From Maea johnstoni (lineage: Eukaryota > Annelida > Polychaeta > Spionida > Magelonidae), in the NCBI GenBank assembly GCA_963942565.1, contig OZ012685.1:43582248-43646247 (forward strand): a stretch of 64,000 nucleotides of DNA. Direction: 5' to 3'. Below the pieces are notes generated by a model. It was given only the letters and a program-made list of their open reading frames with translations. It was not told where the DNA came from and made no database searches. The position numbers were made by a program, and so were the translations under genes. Shown here in pieces: positions 44,901-54,566 of the stretch. Positions within the stretch are counted from its first letter, which is position 1. Each line of letters starts with the position of its first letter.

Positions 44901-47900
44901 TACATATGAAACTGAAATGTATATATCTATTTTGCTCTAATATAATCTTTCAGAATAAATACTTATATTAGAATAAAATTGATACATCAATAAATCATAT
45001 ATGTACTACTATATCAAATGATCAATTGCCACATGAAACTGATAGAAACTTTAAATTAGGGTAGCAAGAAAGAAAATGAAGTAGGCATACTTGCTTTACA
45101 GAAATAAAAGCATTCATATACTATTATGAATCTGTCTTAAATCATGACAGTTTTATCTTATTATGAACACCAACATTTATCCTGAATCAAAATCATTCTC
45201 GTTCAATATGAATTGAACATGCAAAAAGGTAACATGTCATTGTCATTAATATAAGGCTGTGACAAGAAAATGGTTTGGACCAGTGAAATTGGATGCTTGG
45301 TTATCTGAATTGAATATTTACAATATACAGATATATGGTACACCCTTCAAAGAACTACAGAACTATCAGTCTTTTTTGTTTGTTCTTGATTTGTCAATTC
45401 ATGATTCAATGTCCAAGTTTCATAAACCATTTTGTATTATTGTATTGTACATAGTCCTTATTATCATTAAAACAAACACTTAATCTTTGATTTCTGGACA
45501 CCATCTAACTGGTCTGAAAAATTATCAGAAGAGTTCCAAAACCTTAATTTCTGAATTAAGCCAGAGTGTTACATGTACTTACATACAACCGCATCACTCG
45601 ATCAAATGTTTCCTTCAATTTTTTTCTTTTGTCTTTCAAAACCTTTTCATTCAATCGTGGAGCTTGTGTAGTGTTAAATTCTTAAATGTAAATATAAACA
45701 TAGACATGAACAGTATTCAAAAGAAAGAGTTGATTACATTTCATCATCCTGCTGTTAATTCATACAAACTTAGGAAAAGAATTGTCTAAAACCTGTGGCT
45801 CATATATCAAACAAAGGCTAATATTGAAATTGTATCAAGGATTAAAATAAGCCAAAACCATTTCAATTAATTTTTTAAAGAAATATATATTTTTTGTCAG
45901 ATTAACTGATAACCTGGGACTGTCAATCCCAATGTAGTAAAAACATAACAAACGCATACGTAATGCTGATTTGAAAAATCATTCATATTGCTTGCCTAAG
46001 AGTAGAGAAAAAATTATGTAATTTTTGAAAATGTGTCATTAACAATGTTCGGATCCTGTGGTTCTGGGTACTCACCCATTTTGTCAATGATTTCCATTTC
46101 CTCAAGTAGTTTGAATGGATCTTTTCCTTTGAGCACTGCCTGCCTTACCATCATACGCTGCTTTTTGTTCTGAAATTTAATGCATAATACATCAAACACC
46201 TGGAAGAATTTGGTAAAAGTAAAACCAATTTCAAAATCCCATCTAAGGTCTTGGTACACAGTAAAGTGCAGCGAGATCTACCGTAAATTCTCAGTAATTT
46301 GGGACACTTTTAAATAATTATGATTCTTATTGGTTCAGGGAAGCCCATATTTTCTGAAAATACCTTGATGCTGAATCAGCAAGATTTACAGCTAGGTCCA
46401 TATTTTGTGCAATGCCAACTGGCTATAGATCGAGGGTTACCCAGATTTCCCATTAATTATTTTGCAAAATAATAATAGTGGCCCAAATTCCTACGGTGGT
46501 CTAAATTTCCGAGAATTAACGGTATACATATCACCAACTAGAGGCGCAGTGAAAGGTGTAAGGACCTGACGCCAAGTCAAGGACCCTATTGCCAGTCATA
46601 AAGTTATCTCTTTTCCAAGGTCTTAGCCAGGATTTTAAAAATGCCTGTCCAAAACAGGAAATTCCAAAATTTCTGCCCTTCTAGATTTAGATACTGATCT
46701 ACTTCAAATCCTTATACCAAATACATTTAAGGGCCCGAGGCCATTATGTCAAAAAGGGCAATCTACACTTCAGCCATGTCCGAGAGGGTGGTTTTTAAGA
46801 AAATATTTGGTCATTACCCCCAAAAGAGTCAAATTTGAAAATTCTTCATGGAAACTTTTTTACCTGTCCAAAAAGGTGTTTTCAGGAAATTCCCTGTCCA
46901 AAAGACAGGCTATTACACATTTTGTTTTAAACTTTTTGAAAAAATAAATAAATTGATTTAACACATCTATGTATGGAGAGAAAGTAAACACATGGAAAAT
47001 TAAATCTATGATTCACTGCAAATAAGCACTTATCCAGGTAAGATATTATATAACAAACTGTACCTTTTTTAACTCCTTTTTTCTTGCCTCCTTTCCTGAA
47101 AAAAAAACACAGAATAAGCATGATGAATGTCCATTTCAAAAAGCACAAAAATGAATACATTATAAGAAAAATCTCTGGTGCTATGATGGGTATTTAACTA
47201 TTTATAGGCATTTATGTGTACATACTCTTTATGGGTTTAAGTAGCATCAGGACTTGACATTAAAAGTAACTTACCTTCCCCCCCCCCCCCCCCGGGAGTC
47301 CGGAACATGGATGTGAAAAAGTAAAATCTAATGCACATAATACAATACTAAGACCCTGTATATAATACATATATGCTCTAAAGCTACACATTCTGAAGAT
47401 TTTGACTTGGTTTCAAAAAAATTTGTTAAGAGAAATTCATTGATGGTTAAATTGAGGAAAAATGGGAAAGAGTGTGTCGGTTACCACTTATGTTTTTCTT
47501 TAATAAAACCCTTCCGTAACTGTAACATGATAAATGTAACATTTTGTGCTTGACACATCAAACTGAGTTAGTTTTAATAAATGGTAATGAATTTTGAAGA
47601 ATGAAATGTTTTGTGTGAAAATAAGCTGTCACATCCAACAACAAAAAATATGAAATTTAAATTAATTTTTCTTCAAAACTACTGCATTAAAAAAATTGCA
47701 CCATTAAAACCCAGAATATAATGTCTGAGGCTTACTTCGAATCTAGGGAAAAAGGTGTTTTTTAAAATTATTGCCGGATGAGACAGGCGTGTCAGATGTG
47801 ACACCATACTTTAAGTATTCAAAAATATTTAAAATGATGGATGCTTTAAATATCTGATTATTAATGTATTCATAGTACCTAGAAAAATATAGGGAGAAAG

Positions 47901-49773
47901 AAGAATGAACATTTTTCATCCAAACTAAGTGCCAACGGGAGTGCCATTGTGAGAATTGTATGTCTGTGCTCTGTGGTACCTCTAAATTCCTCCTGCATGC
48001 TTTTATTCCATAAGGAAACAGTTTGAAACACGTTTTACTAGGACTTGACAAAAAGACCTAATACATAGCATATCATTACAGATCTCTCTATGCAATGAAT
48101 AATAATTAGACAATGTCCCTTACAAATGTATGTCACAGTTCCAATTTCAACTTAAGCATTCAGACATATCACTTCAACTTCTAGAGACATTTATTATCAT
48201 GGTAAGACAATGTCAATGTGGTTGCATTAGGTATTTAGTTCATTGGACCTGATTGAAATAGAAGGATAGATCTTAGGGCTTAAGTCCAAGTTATGCATTC
48301 CTCCTCTGAAGTATTTTTCTCTAATAATTATCAGTCAGAGTTTATTTGAAACCATTGTCTTGATAGGAAGTAATATAAGCTATGTCTTCTCAGCACTGAC
48401 GTCTGAAGTTCAAAATGTGTAGACATATATTCTAGATAGAAGGGTACCAGTAATTGTATGGGACAGGGTAGAGTGGTTCTCAGGCTGGTAAAATAACCCC
48501 ATTACTACATATACTGGATGTTAAGTAGGTTTGGTGTGTGTCTCAACCTATAGATGGCAGCACAGTTATGAGTTGCAGTTTGAAGCAGGCTACAGCTCAA
48601 GTGTGTCCCCCTTGAGGACTAATTCAGAACTAAATCTGGAGTGAACTCAATTCAGGGTAGATCAGTGAAAGATCCAGTCAACACAGACTTGTAGCAAGTC
48701 TAGGGACTGGGATGCATTCACACCCTCAATTAGGGAAGCCCCAATGCCGGTAGTGGTGTACATGCACTATCCCAGTAACCGTAGTCAATAGTAGCTCGCG
48801 TGGTGAGTCGGCCGAAGGCCGGCTCAGCGTAGCGAGCATTTACGGTATAGGATGTCAACAATGCCATTGTCAATGGAAGTACATACTGAGGCCTAGAAAA
48901 CGGTGTCCGCACTTCCGTCAACACTTCTGTCTGTTCGTCTCTTATCTCGCTCGCTCGATAACCTCGCGAGAAATGAGCATAACTTTTTGCTTTAAGAGCA
49001 CATTTTGCCGCCAGATCGTTTCATGTTTTAAATATTTCTTAGTCAAATAATAAATTTGGATTGATTCCTTTAAATTGTGTCAAAATAGCGTTTTGGTCGC
49101 CGACTATCGTGCAACACACGACGAACTATGCAACAACTGAAACATACATGCTCACGTGCGACAAATGCTGACGTCTTGAAATGACGTCATGTTACGATGG
49201 AATTCCGCGCATTCCAAAGTCGTAACTTCGATGTTCACGGTAAAAATGACTTTACTCAACTTTCCATGAATCGATTTCAATGCAGTTTAAATCGCTACAA
49301 CCGCCACAAATAATTCTACATGTCTCTTAATTCTAGAGGAAATCTGTCGTGAAATGACGATGTTGCAACAGGTTGAAGTCGTAGTAATTTTTATGCCATA
49401 TTTTCGGTCAATCGCTACGCATACTGTGTGTGGTTATTGCACAAATATGAAGCGCATATGAAGGGGCTTCCAATATGTTTCAGCGAAGTTCAAGTAAAGA
49501 ATGACGTCACGGATAACAATAACAAACACTTTGTAACTGCATTTGAAGGGGAATGCAGAAATATCATCGAGCTGCGCGAGCATTTAAAGCTTTGCTTTCT
49601 CATCATATTACAAACACGCAAGCGTGATGATTGGGGTAGATTGTGGAGTATTGCAATCAACTGATAAATATGTACGCAAATGCAAGAGAGAGAGGTCACG
49701 TATACTTACTCGCTTGGTCTGTGGGATTCATGTACTTCCCACTTTTCGTGGTGTTTATCGAACGCCGCCCCAT
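38995..49773 (-). CDS. WBP11: WBP11 (Npw38BP/SIPP1) splicing factor, 12 visible exons, 3' end missing
   Basis: Exons in gene order: 49710-49773, 47064-47095, 46076-46169, 45583-45680, 44762-44849, 43996-44070, 43446-43542, 42832-42953, 41574-41765, 41013-41230, 39757-40198, 38995-39183. All phases agree, giving 570 codons plus one base; human WBP11 has about 641. The N-terminus MGRRSINTTKSGKYMNPTDQ, NKKQRMMVRQAV, NEKVLKDKRKKL, GILKKTSAF and TSLQVMMLKMAGQQIP match the family. Charged coiled-coil-like part at about 20-150, Pro/Gly-rich WW-ligand tracts from about 215, acidic Glu run and PPGA repeats in exon 11. WBP11 is a nuclear pre-mRNA splicing factor that binds PQBP1's WW domain and PP1. 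The last exon ends in a GTTAGT donor at phase 1, so the RFVPTALRVRR-type tail and C-terminus lie elsewhere, perhaps in the N gap. Intron 10 has a GC donor. Confidence 0.93.
39800..39910 (-). repeat. In-frame 12-bp PPGA coding repeat in WBP11 exon 11
   Basis: About nine units encoding Gly-Ala-Pro-Pro (plus strand GGTGCxCCAGGC-like), GC-rich and liable to change in number. The Pro/Gly tract fits the family's WW-binding region, though human WBP11 is less regular. Antisense Gly-rich frames across it are shadows. Confidence 0.85.
40842..40904 (+). mobile_element. 63-bp TTAA-type mini-element in WBP11 intron 10
   Basis: CCCTTTCATACCTGGAGATC at the left and GATACGGGTATGAATGGG at the right, TTAA on both sides (40838-40841, 40905-40908). 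Only 63 bp between the duplications, so almost nothing but the inverted ends. Confidence 0.6.
41007..41012 (-). promoter_or_regulatory. Non-canonical GC donor of WBP11 intron 10
   Basis: Exon 10 ends CCAGAG and the intron begins GCAAGT on the minus strand. The acceptor TAG lies at 40199-40201. AG|GCAAGT is the consensus of GC-AG introns spliced by the major spliceosome. No GT gives the right phase nearby, and the next exon joins in phase 0 (GAG then GAATCTGAAGAA). Confidence 0.75.
41141..41221 (-). repeat. Triple 27-bp in-frame repeat in WBP11 exon 10
   Basis: Three direct copies of a 27-bp unit (41141-41167, 41168-41194, 41195-41221), encoding KIRFQDDDR, KTRFQDDDR and KTRFQDDDS in protein order. 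The human protein has a single SVRFADMPG at this place. The near-identity of the units suggests a recent tandem duplication. Confidence 0.85.
41837..42152 (+). mobile_element. hAT-like MITE (family B1) in WBP11 intron 8
   Basis: 316 bp. CATGGTCTTAGCCAGCAGGG at the left and the inverse of ATCCTGGCTAAGACACTG at the right. 8-bp duplication GTTTATCA (41829-41836, 42153-42160). Same body as the copy at 204-517. Confidence 0.7.
42321..42764 (-). mobile_element. hAT-like MITE (family B2) split by a second MITE, WBP11 intron 8
   Basis: CAGGGACTTAGCCAGGACATG at the left and ATCCTGGCTAAGACCCTG at the right. Flanking 8-mers AATGGAGC and CATGGTGC match at 6 of 8. Without the 140-bp insert (42518-42657) it is about the size of the intact copy at 18995. 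Confidence 0.62.
42523..42657. mobile_element. 135-bp MITE nested inside a family B2 element
   Basis: Perfect 14-bp inverted ends CAGGGATTGACTTA and TAAGTCAATCCCTG, with an exact 5-bp duplication AAGTT (42518-42522, 42658-42662). Both features place it near family C. The B2 element resumes directly after the duplication. Confidence 0.72.
43811..43985 (+). mobile_element. TTAA-type MITE (family D2), right end lost, WBP11 intron 6
   Basis: Starts TTAA plus CCCTTCCATGCCTGCAACAC. The inside shares GAGAAATATTTAAAGAAGAA-like and TTATTTTCAAAAGT segments with other D2 copies. The body stops about 10 bp short of the exon 6 donor at 43995. Confidence 0.45.
46616..46911 (+). mobile_element. hAT-like MITE (family B2), right end truncated, WBP11 intron 2
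   Basis: CAAGGTCTTAGCCAGGATTT at the left, then ATGCCTGTCC and the family body, ending CCTGTCCAAAAGACAGGCT without the terminal GGCTAAGAC. Confidence 0.55.
47278..47293 (+). repeat. Poly(C) tract in WBP11 intron 1
   Basis: A run of about 16 C followed by GGGAGTCCGG. The run directly follows GACTTGACATTAAAAGT..., loosely like a family C end, but no partner end was found. Confidence 0.85.
48794..48837. repeat. GC-rich 44-bp hairpin in WBP11 intron 1
   Basis: GCTCGCGTGGTGAGTCGGCC, then a GAA loop, then GGCCGGCTCAGCGTAGCGAGC: arms about 20 bp long pair with few mismatches. It lies in a CG-richer part of the intron. It may be a MITE core or a structured RNA element; it is not a tRNA (no anticodon arm layout). 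Confidence 0.6.
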
Positions 49774-49900
49774 CTTGATGCTGATCTTCAAAACCTAACC
49801 TAAAAAGTATGGATAATTCAGTTCACACAAACAAGACTAGGGGCAGCCATGTAAGGTCACGTGATGCGTGAAGCACGCAAGTAGGACCGTTCCCACAGTT
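49774..49900 (-). promoter_or_regulatory. WBP11 start region
   Basis: The start codon sits in ATCAAGATGGGGCGG on the minus strand, A at -3 and G at +4, a good initiation context. A CTTTTTAG then GTTAGG at about 49799 looks like an acceptor, so a non-coding first exon may lie further upstream. No TATA box can be assigned. Confidence 0.35.
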
Positions 49901-50214
49901 TACGACATATACATCTTAGATTTTTAAGAGTATTCTGAGAATTTTAACAATAAAAGAACGATTGATAATTATCTCTCTATAGCGAATAAGCTCATAATTT
50001 ACTTAAAATAAATGTATCTTATCAAATATACTGTTATGGTTGCAGGCGAAAAAATCTCACAATCTTTTCGAAACCGGGTATATAGATAAGGCATATTGGG
50101 GTGGAGTACAATAAGAAAAGGATTTTGGTCAGCACCAAATGGTTCTGTCTATCATCATATTTTGAATTGATGAATTTACGATGGACCAGGGACATCAGGC
50201 TCCCTTGATCGAAC

Positions 50215-50703
50215 AAGTGTGAAAGAGCGAATAAAAAACTTTTTATTTTCACGTCCATATTTTTGGGGTAGAAAATAAAAAACTATTTATTTTCACCGTT
50301 TTTCTTCTTTTTTTTTTGTTTGGGGGGGGGGGGGGGGGGGGTAGAAAATAAAACAACTTTTTATTTTCATTCCCTTTTTTTCGGGGTGATGATAAAATAA
50401 AACACTTTTTATTTTCACTCACTTTTTTTGGAAGAGAAAATAAAAAACTATTTTCACCACCGTTTGGGGGGGGGGGGGGGGGGGAGAGAAAATCAAAAGT
50501 TTTTTATTTTCTTTCCCAAAAAGCGGGATTGAAAATAAAGTTTTTTTATTTTCTCTCCACGAAAAAACGGGAATGAAAATAAAGTTTTTTTAATTTTCTC
50601 CCCCCCCAAAAAAAAAAAATTGTGATAATGAATATTTTTTAATTTTATCCCCCCAAAATACGTTGGAGAAAATAAAAAGTTTTTTATTTGCTCTTTCACA
50701 CTT
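50215..50703. repeat. Palindromic ATTTTC/GAAAAT array with poly(G) tracts and inverted ends
   Basis: The arms AAGTGTGAAAGAGC (50215-50228) and GCTCTTTCACACTT (50690-50703) are inverted. Between them about ten imperfect AAAATAAAAAACTTTTTATTTT palindromic units alternate with G runs (50322-50341 of 20 G, 50466-50484 of 19 G) on the left half and C-rich spacers on the right half. Overall it is a large imperfect foldback structure. It ends 56 bp from the Ngaro element's outer repeat. Confidence 0.75.
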
Positions 50704-50759
50704 TGTCTATCGTATGAATGTGTGAAAAACAACGTTAACTTTTATCGTAAATATTCATG

Positions 50760-51184
50760 TTTTTGTGACATAACCAACAAACACCAAGCTGGGTTTATAA
50801 ATAAATAATAAATTTTATTTATAAGTAAATGATATAATATATACAATAAATTGATTAATGGACAGTTTCATACTAATATGTTATATATATAGTCCATTAT
50901 AAAACATGTTTATACATACAATTGATTGACAAATAATTACATGGTTATATACAATTTTTAAATAAACATGCTAGCATGTAGCTGCTAGGAAGCTAGACAG
51001 AAACATACTGCATTGTAGATATAATATTACTTTATGTACACACAAAGATTAAATGCTTACTACCAATGCAAATTTAAAGATGAAAATCACAGACATACAT
51101 GTAACTGCTAGATAGCTGGACAGCCACATGCATTATCTGCCACTTCCATGCTTAAACTATGGGCTGATCTCGTGAGAGAGGGCC
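50760..51184 (-). repeat. Ngaro outer 3' repeat B2
   Basis: A 425-bp direct repeat of 51495-51919, identical as far as I can compare by eye. It begins TTTTTGTGACATAACC on the plus strand and ends GAGAGAGGGCC. Confidence 0.88.
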
Positions 51185-51276
51185 TTGCGTAATAGTTTCA
51201 CAACATACTGAGTATAGATATTTTGATAAAATGGGTAGGGAAAAATATTTTTTGAAGGAAAATATTTTGGGTGGGT

Positions 51277-51497
51277 TTTTAAAACAAATAATTTTGATGA
51301 TTGGCAGCAGCTACGTCCGCTGCTGTCAGATAGAAAACACGAACTGACGTGCGTTCATGTTTGTTTGTGTCACGTGCCTTACTTGACAACGTGACGTCAT
51401 GTCTGCAGCTTTTTGGTTTGACAAGACACCAATAGATGGCGCTCCTGTCATGACACAAAAATCCGTTCAGCAAGCAAGCTTGCCAAACGGTAATTTT
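51277..51497 (-). repeat. Ngaro inner repeat A2
   Basis: A 221-bp direct repeat of 57238-57458. It abuts B1 with a TTT overlap at 51495-51497, the likely strand-exchange point in the family's circle model. Confidence 0.88.
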
Positions 51498-51919
51498 TTG
51501 TGACATAACCAACAAACACCAAGCTGGGTTTATAAATAAATAATAAATTTTATTTATAAGTAAATGATATAATATATACAATAAATTGATTAATGGACAG
51601 TTTCATACTAATATGTTATATATATAGTCCATTATAAAACATGTTTATACATACAATTGATTGACAAATAATTACATGGTTATATACAATTTTTAAATAA
51701 ACATGCTAGCATGTAGCTGCTAGGAAGCTAGACAGAAACATACTGCATTGTAGATATAATATTACTTTATGTACACACAAAGATTAAATGCTTACTACCA
51801 ATGCAAATTTAAAGATGAAAATCACAGACATACATGTAACTGCTAGATAGCTGGACAGCCACATGCATTATCTGCCACTTCCATGCTTAAACTATGGGCT
51901 GATCTCGTGAGAGAGGGCC
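51495..51919 (-). repeat. Ngaro inner repeat B1
   Basis: The partner of B2 (50760-51184), directly downstream of the recombinase frame. The B1-A2 junction mimics joined element ends. Confidence 0.88.
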
Positions 51920-51990
51920 AAACAGTAATGATGAGACATCATCAATACTGACAGCCCATAAAGAAAGGAGGGGAGTTAGGAGATAATCAC

Positions 51991-52893
51991 TTAACTAGGT
52001 AGAACAAAATGGGAAGGCCGGACGTAACCCTGGAAAGCTTGGCTTTTCCACCTTCCTGTTGATTTTATGATATTGTCATGTATGTTTTCGTTTGCTAGTT
52101 GTGTAGCTCTACCGATTCTAAATGAATGAGTACTATAATACTTATCATTGAAACCCTGTAACTTAAGACAGGTTTTAAGGAATAGAGATACATTTTGCCT
52201 CGATACAGGTTTTTTGTTTTTGAATATGAACAAAGGTCCTTGAACTTTGGGTCGCATTGCTAGAAAGCTAGACAAAGCGTTGACTGGACAATACTTTGAA
52301 TTAGTTGGTTGCAAATGAAATGTTGGTGTCAAATTGTATGAATGCTTGTATGAAGAGAACTTTACCTTATAGCCTTGACCCTGCTTTGTGTTGATGGGTG
52401 ATATTTGGTGTATTTGTAATGTGTGCATTTTTTCCTGCGCTTCAACAACTTCTCCGATTCTCAAACACGCGTAAAAAGTGAATAGAAATATCGCTTTAAA
52501 AATAACTTGGTCATAAGAACTGTCTGATGCAAATGGAACCGCCTGGACAAGTTTATGCAAAATATTCCTAGTTATAGGGAGTTTATATGAAGGTTTGGAT
52601 TCCTTCCTCTTTTGACCAATGATAGCTTTTTTGATTAAGAAGGTCTTAGTTGGATCTTCAAGATTGCCAATTTTATGAACAAAGGATATGGTTGAAATAT
52701 AAGATTTAATTGTGCTCGAGCGAAGATTTTGATTGTATAAATGTGCAATAAAAAGAGCAACATGTTGAGTGTGCACTGGAAGCACTGGTACCTGTTGGGT
52801 GATATTTTCTAGGAAATTATAGAAATAATTCCAGTTTCGTATGTATGCTTTTTTAGTTGATTTTGCCATGGAGTTTTGGAGAAGTTGTTTCAA
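51991..52893 (-). CDS. Ngaro tyrosine recombinase
   Basis: 300 residues. N-terminal SAM-like core-binding part (TKKAYIRNWNYFYNFLEN), catalytic domain with the first Arg in FYACLRIGEV, HSFRIGRATQLA holding the His-x-x-Arg pair, and a late Tyr in GYVRP. This enzyme would integrate the circular DNA intermediate. It overlaps the RT frame by 4 nt (52890-52893), which suggests coupled translation. Confidence 0.88.
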   Translation of the reverse strand: MKQLLQNSMAKSTKKAYIRNWNYFYNFLENITQQVPVLPVHTQHVALFIAHLYNQNLRSSTIKSYISTISFVHKIGNLEDPTKTFLIKKAIIGQKRKESKPSYKLPITRNILHKLVQAVPFASDSSYDQVIFKAIFLFTFYACLRIGEVVEAQEKMHTLQIHQISPINTKQGQGYKVKFSSYKHSYNLTPTFHLQPTNSKYCPVNALSSFLAMRPKVQGPLFIFKNKKPVSRQNVSLFLKTCLKLQGFNDKYYSTHSFRIGRATQLANENIHDNIIKSTGRWKSQAFQGYVRPSHFVLPS

Positions 52894-54566
52894 TGTATGG
52901 GAAAGTTTTGTGGTTGTAGATGCGCAGGTATTAATGTTGGCGAAAGCTGCATGCCAAATTGACTTAGTAGATTTGATGTAACCTGAAAACGAGAAATAGA
53001 ATCAGCCAAAATATTTTTGACCCCTGGTACATGGACCATTTTTAGATTAATGTTGAATTTCAAAAGAAGTAGAATTAGAGGTCTTACAATTTTCATGATT
53101 TGTTTGTCTTTAGAAGTTTGGTTATTAACTATTGTGACGACTGCTTGATTATCACAATGATACGTTATCTGAGTGTGCTGAAGTGAATTTCCAAACATGC
53201 CTATGAGTACATAAACCGGGTACAATTCAAGTATTGCTATATTAAGTGGTGTCCAGTCCAATGGCCAATGTGATTGGATCCATAGAGATTGGAACGTTGC
53301 ACCAAAACCAGCTTTTGAAGCATCTGACCACATGTGCAAAGTATTTGAATTTTCAAAAGAAGGCAAGCTTATGATAGATTTCCCATTGTAAAACTTCAGG
53401 AACAGGTGCCAGATGCGCAAATCATCTTTCGTTTCTTTGGTTAAGCGGATTAAATGGAATGGTTTTTTAACCTTGATTTGCTGTTCATACATGCGCCGTA
53501 AGAATGCTTTCCCACATCTTATTACAGATGTTGCAAATTGAAGTTTCCCGCATAAAGATTGAAAATCTCTCAAGGTAACTTTGCTTTTTGAAAGGAAAAG
53601 ACTTATTTCACTTTCATAGTTTTGGAGCTTGTCTTTTGGAAGATAAGCCATCATTTGTTTGGAGTCTAGGCCTATGCCTAGGAAAACTATGTCATTGCAA
53701 GGTCCCACAGTTTTATGTGGTGCAAGTGGGACACCTAATTCCGCACACAATGAAAGGAATGTGTCTAGATCTTTTTGGCATTTTTTCTTGGTATCCTCTA
53801 TGAATAGAAAATCATCTAAGATTTTAACTACATTATTAATTCCAAATTTTTTGTTCAAAATCCATTTCAGTGCAGTTGAAAATTCTTCAAATATTTTGCA
53901 AGATGAAGAACAACCCATAGGCAGGCATTTATCGTAATAATAACCTTTCCACCAGAAACCTGTAAGGTGGTAATTTGATGGGTGAATGGGTATTATTCTG
54001 AAAGCATCTGAAATATCTGTTTTAGCCATGAAAGCTGGTGAAGGTGACTTTTGTATGTATGAAATTGCGTCTTTTATGGTAGCATAAGATACCGTAGAAT
54101 CGTCTTTTGAAATATTGAAATTTACAGAATTTTCATCATACGGGAATGATAAGTTATGAAGTAGGCGATATTTACCCGTGTTCTGTTTTTCCCGAAGGGC
54201 TAATGGGGAACATTTGAAGTTTTTGAACGGTTTATGTTCGAAAGGTCCTGATAGCCTACCCAACTTGCTCTCTTTAAGAATTTTTTCGTCAACTGCCTTG
54301 GGGTTGTTAATAGCTGAGATTGAGTTTGATGAAGTTAGTGTAGATTCTGGCCCATCAAAGTTTAAGTAGAAACCCTCAGTAAACCCATCAATGAGATACT
54401 GAGCATTAGGGTAACCTTCCAAATACTTATTTAAGATTTGCGCTTTGACCGGGGTTGGCATTGAATTGCTGCTTTGATTGTTTATGTTGGTATTTAGGGT
54501 GGCGGTTGTTACACTCTGGGCATAAATGTTTGAATGAACATTTTTCTCTGGTGCACCTTTTCCCAA
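52890..54566 (-). CDS. Ngaro reverse transcriptase-RNase H
   Basis: 558 residues. RT fingers and palm with KTDISDAFRIIPIHP and LPMGCSSSCKIFE, active site LDDFLFI in the xDD form used by DIRS-like elements, then RNase H with MWSDASKAGFGATF, a Glu in ILELYPVYV and HCDNQAVV. The first 140 nt overlap the end of the Gag-like frame in another phase. No protease or integrase, as expected for the order. Confidence 0.9.
   Translation of the reverse strand: MGKGAPEKNVHSNIYAQSVTTATLNTNINNQSSNSMPTPVKAQILNKYLEGYPNAQYLIDGFTEGFYLNFDGPESTLTSSNSISAINNPKAVDEKILKESKLGRLSGPFEHKPFKNFKCSPLALREKQNTGKYRLLHNLSFPYDENSVNFNISKDDSTVSYATIKDAISYIQKSPSPAFMAKTDISDAFRIIPIHPSNYHLTGFWWKGYYYDKCLPMGCSSSCKIFEEFSTALKWILNKKFGINNVVKILDDFLFIEDTKKKCQKDLDTFLSLCAELGVPLAPHKTVGPCNDIVFLGIGLDSKQMMAYLPKDKLQNYESEISLFLSKSKVTLRDFQSLCGKLQFATSVIRCGKAFLRRMYEQQIKVKKPFHLIRLTKETKDDLRIWHLFLKFYNGKSIISLPSFENSNTLHMWSDASKAGFGATFQSLWIQSHWPLDWTPLNIAILELYPVYVLIGMFGNSLQHTQITYHCDNQAVVTIVNNQTSKDKQIMKIVRPLILLLLKFNINLKMVHVPGVKNILADSISRFQVTSNLLSQFGMQLSPTLIPAHLQPQNFPIH

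Noticed and set aside
48730-48924. tRNA or small structured RNA gene around the hairpin
   Set aside because: A single long stem without cloverleaf arms, A/B boxes or CCA context; kept only as a hairpin.
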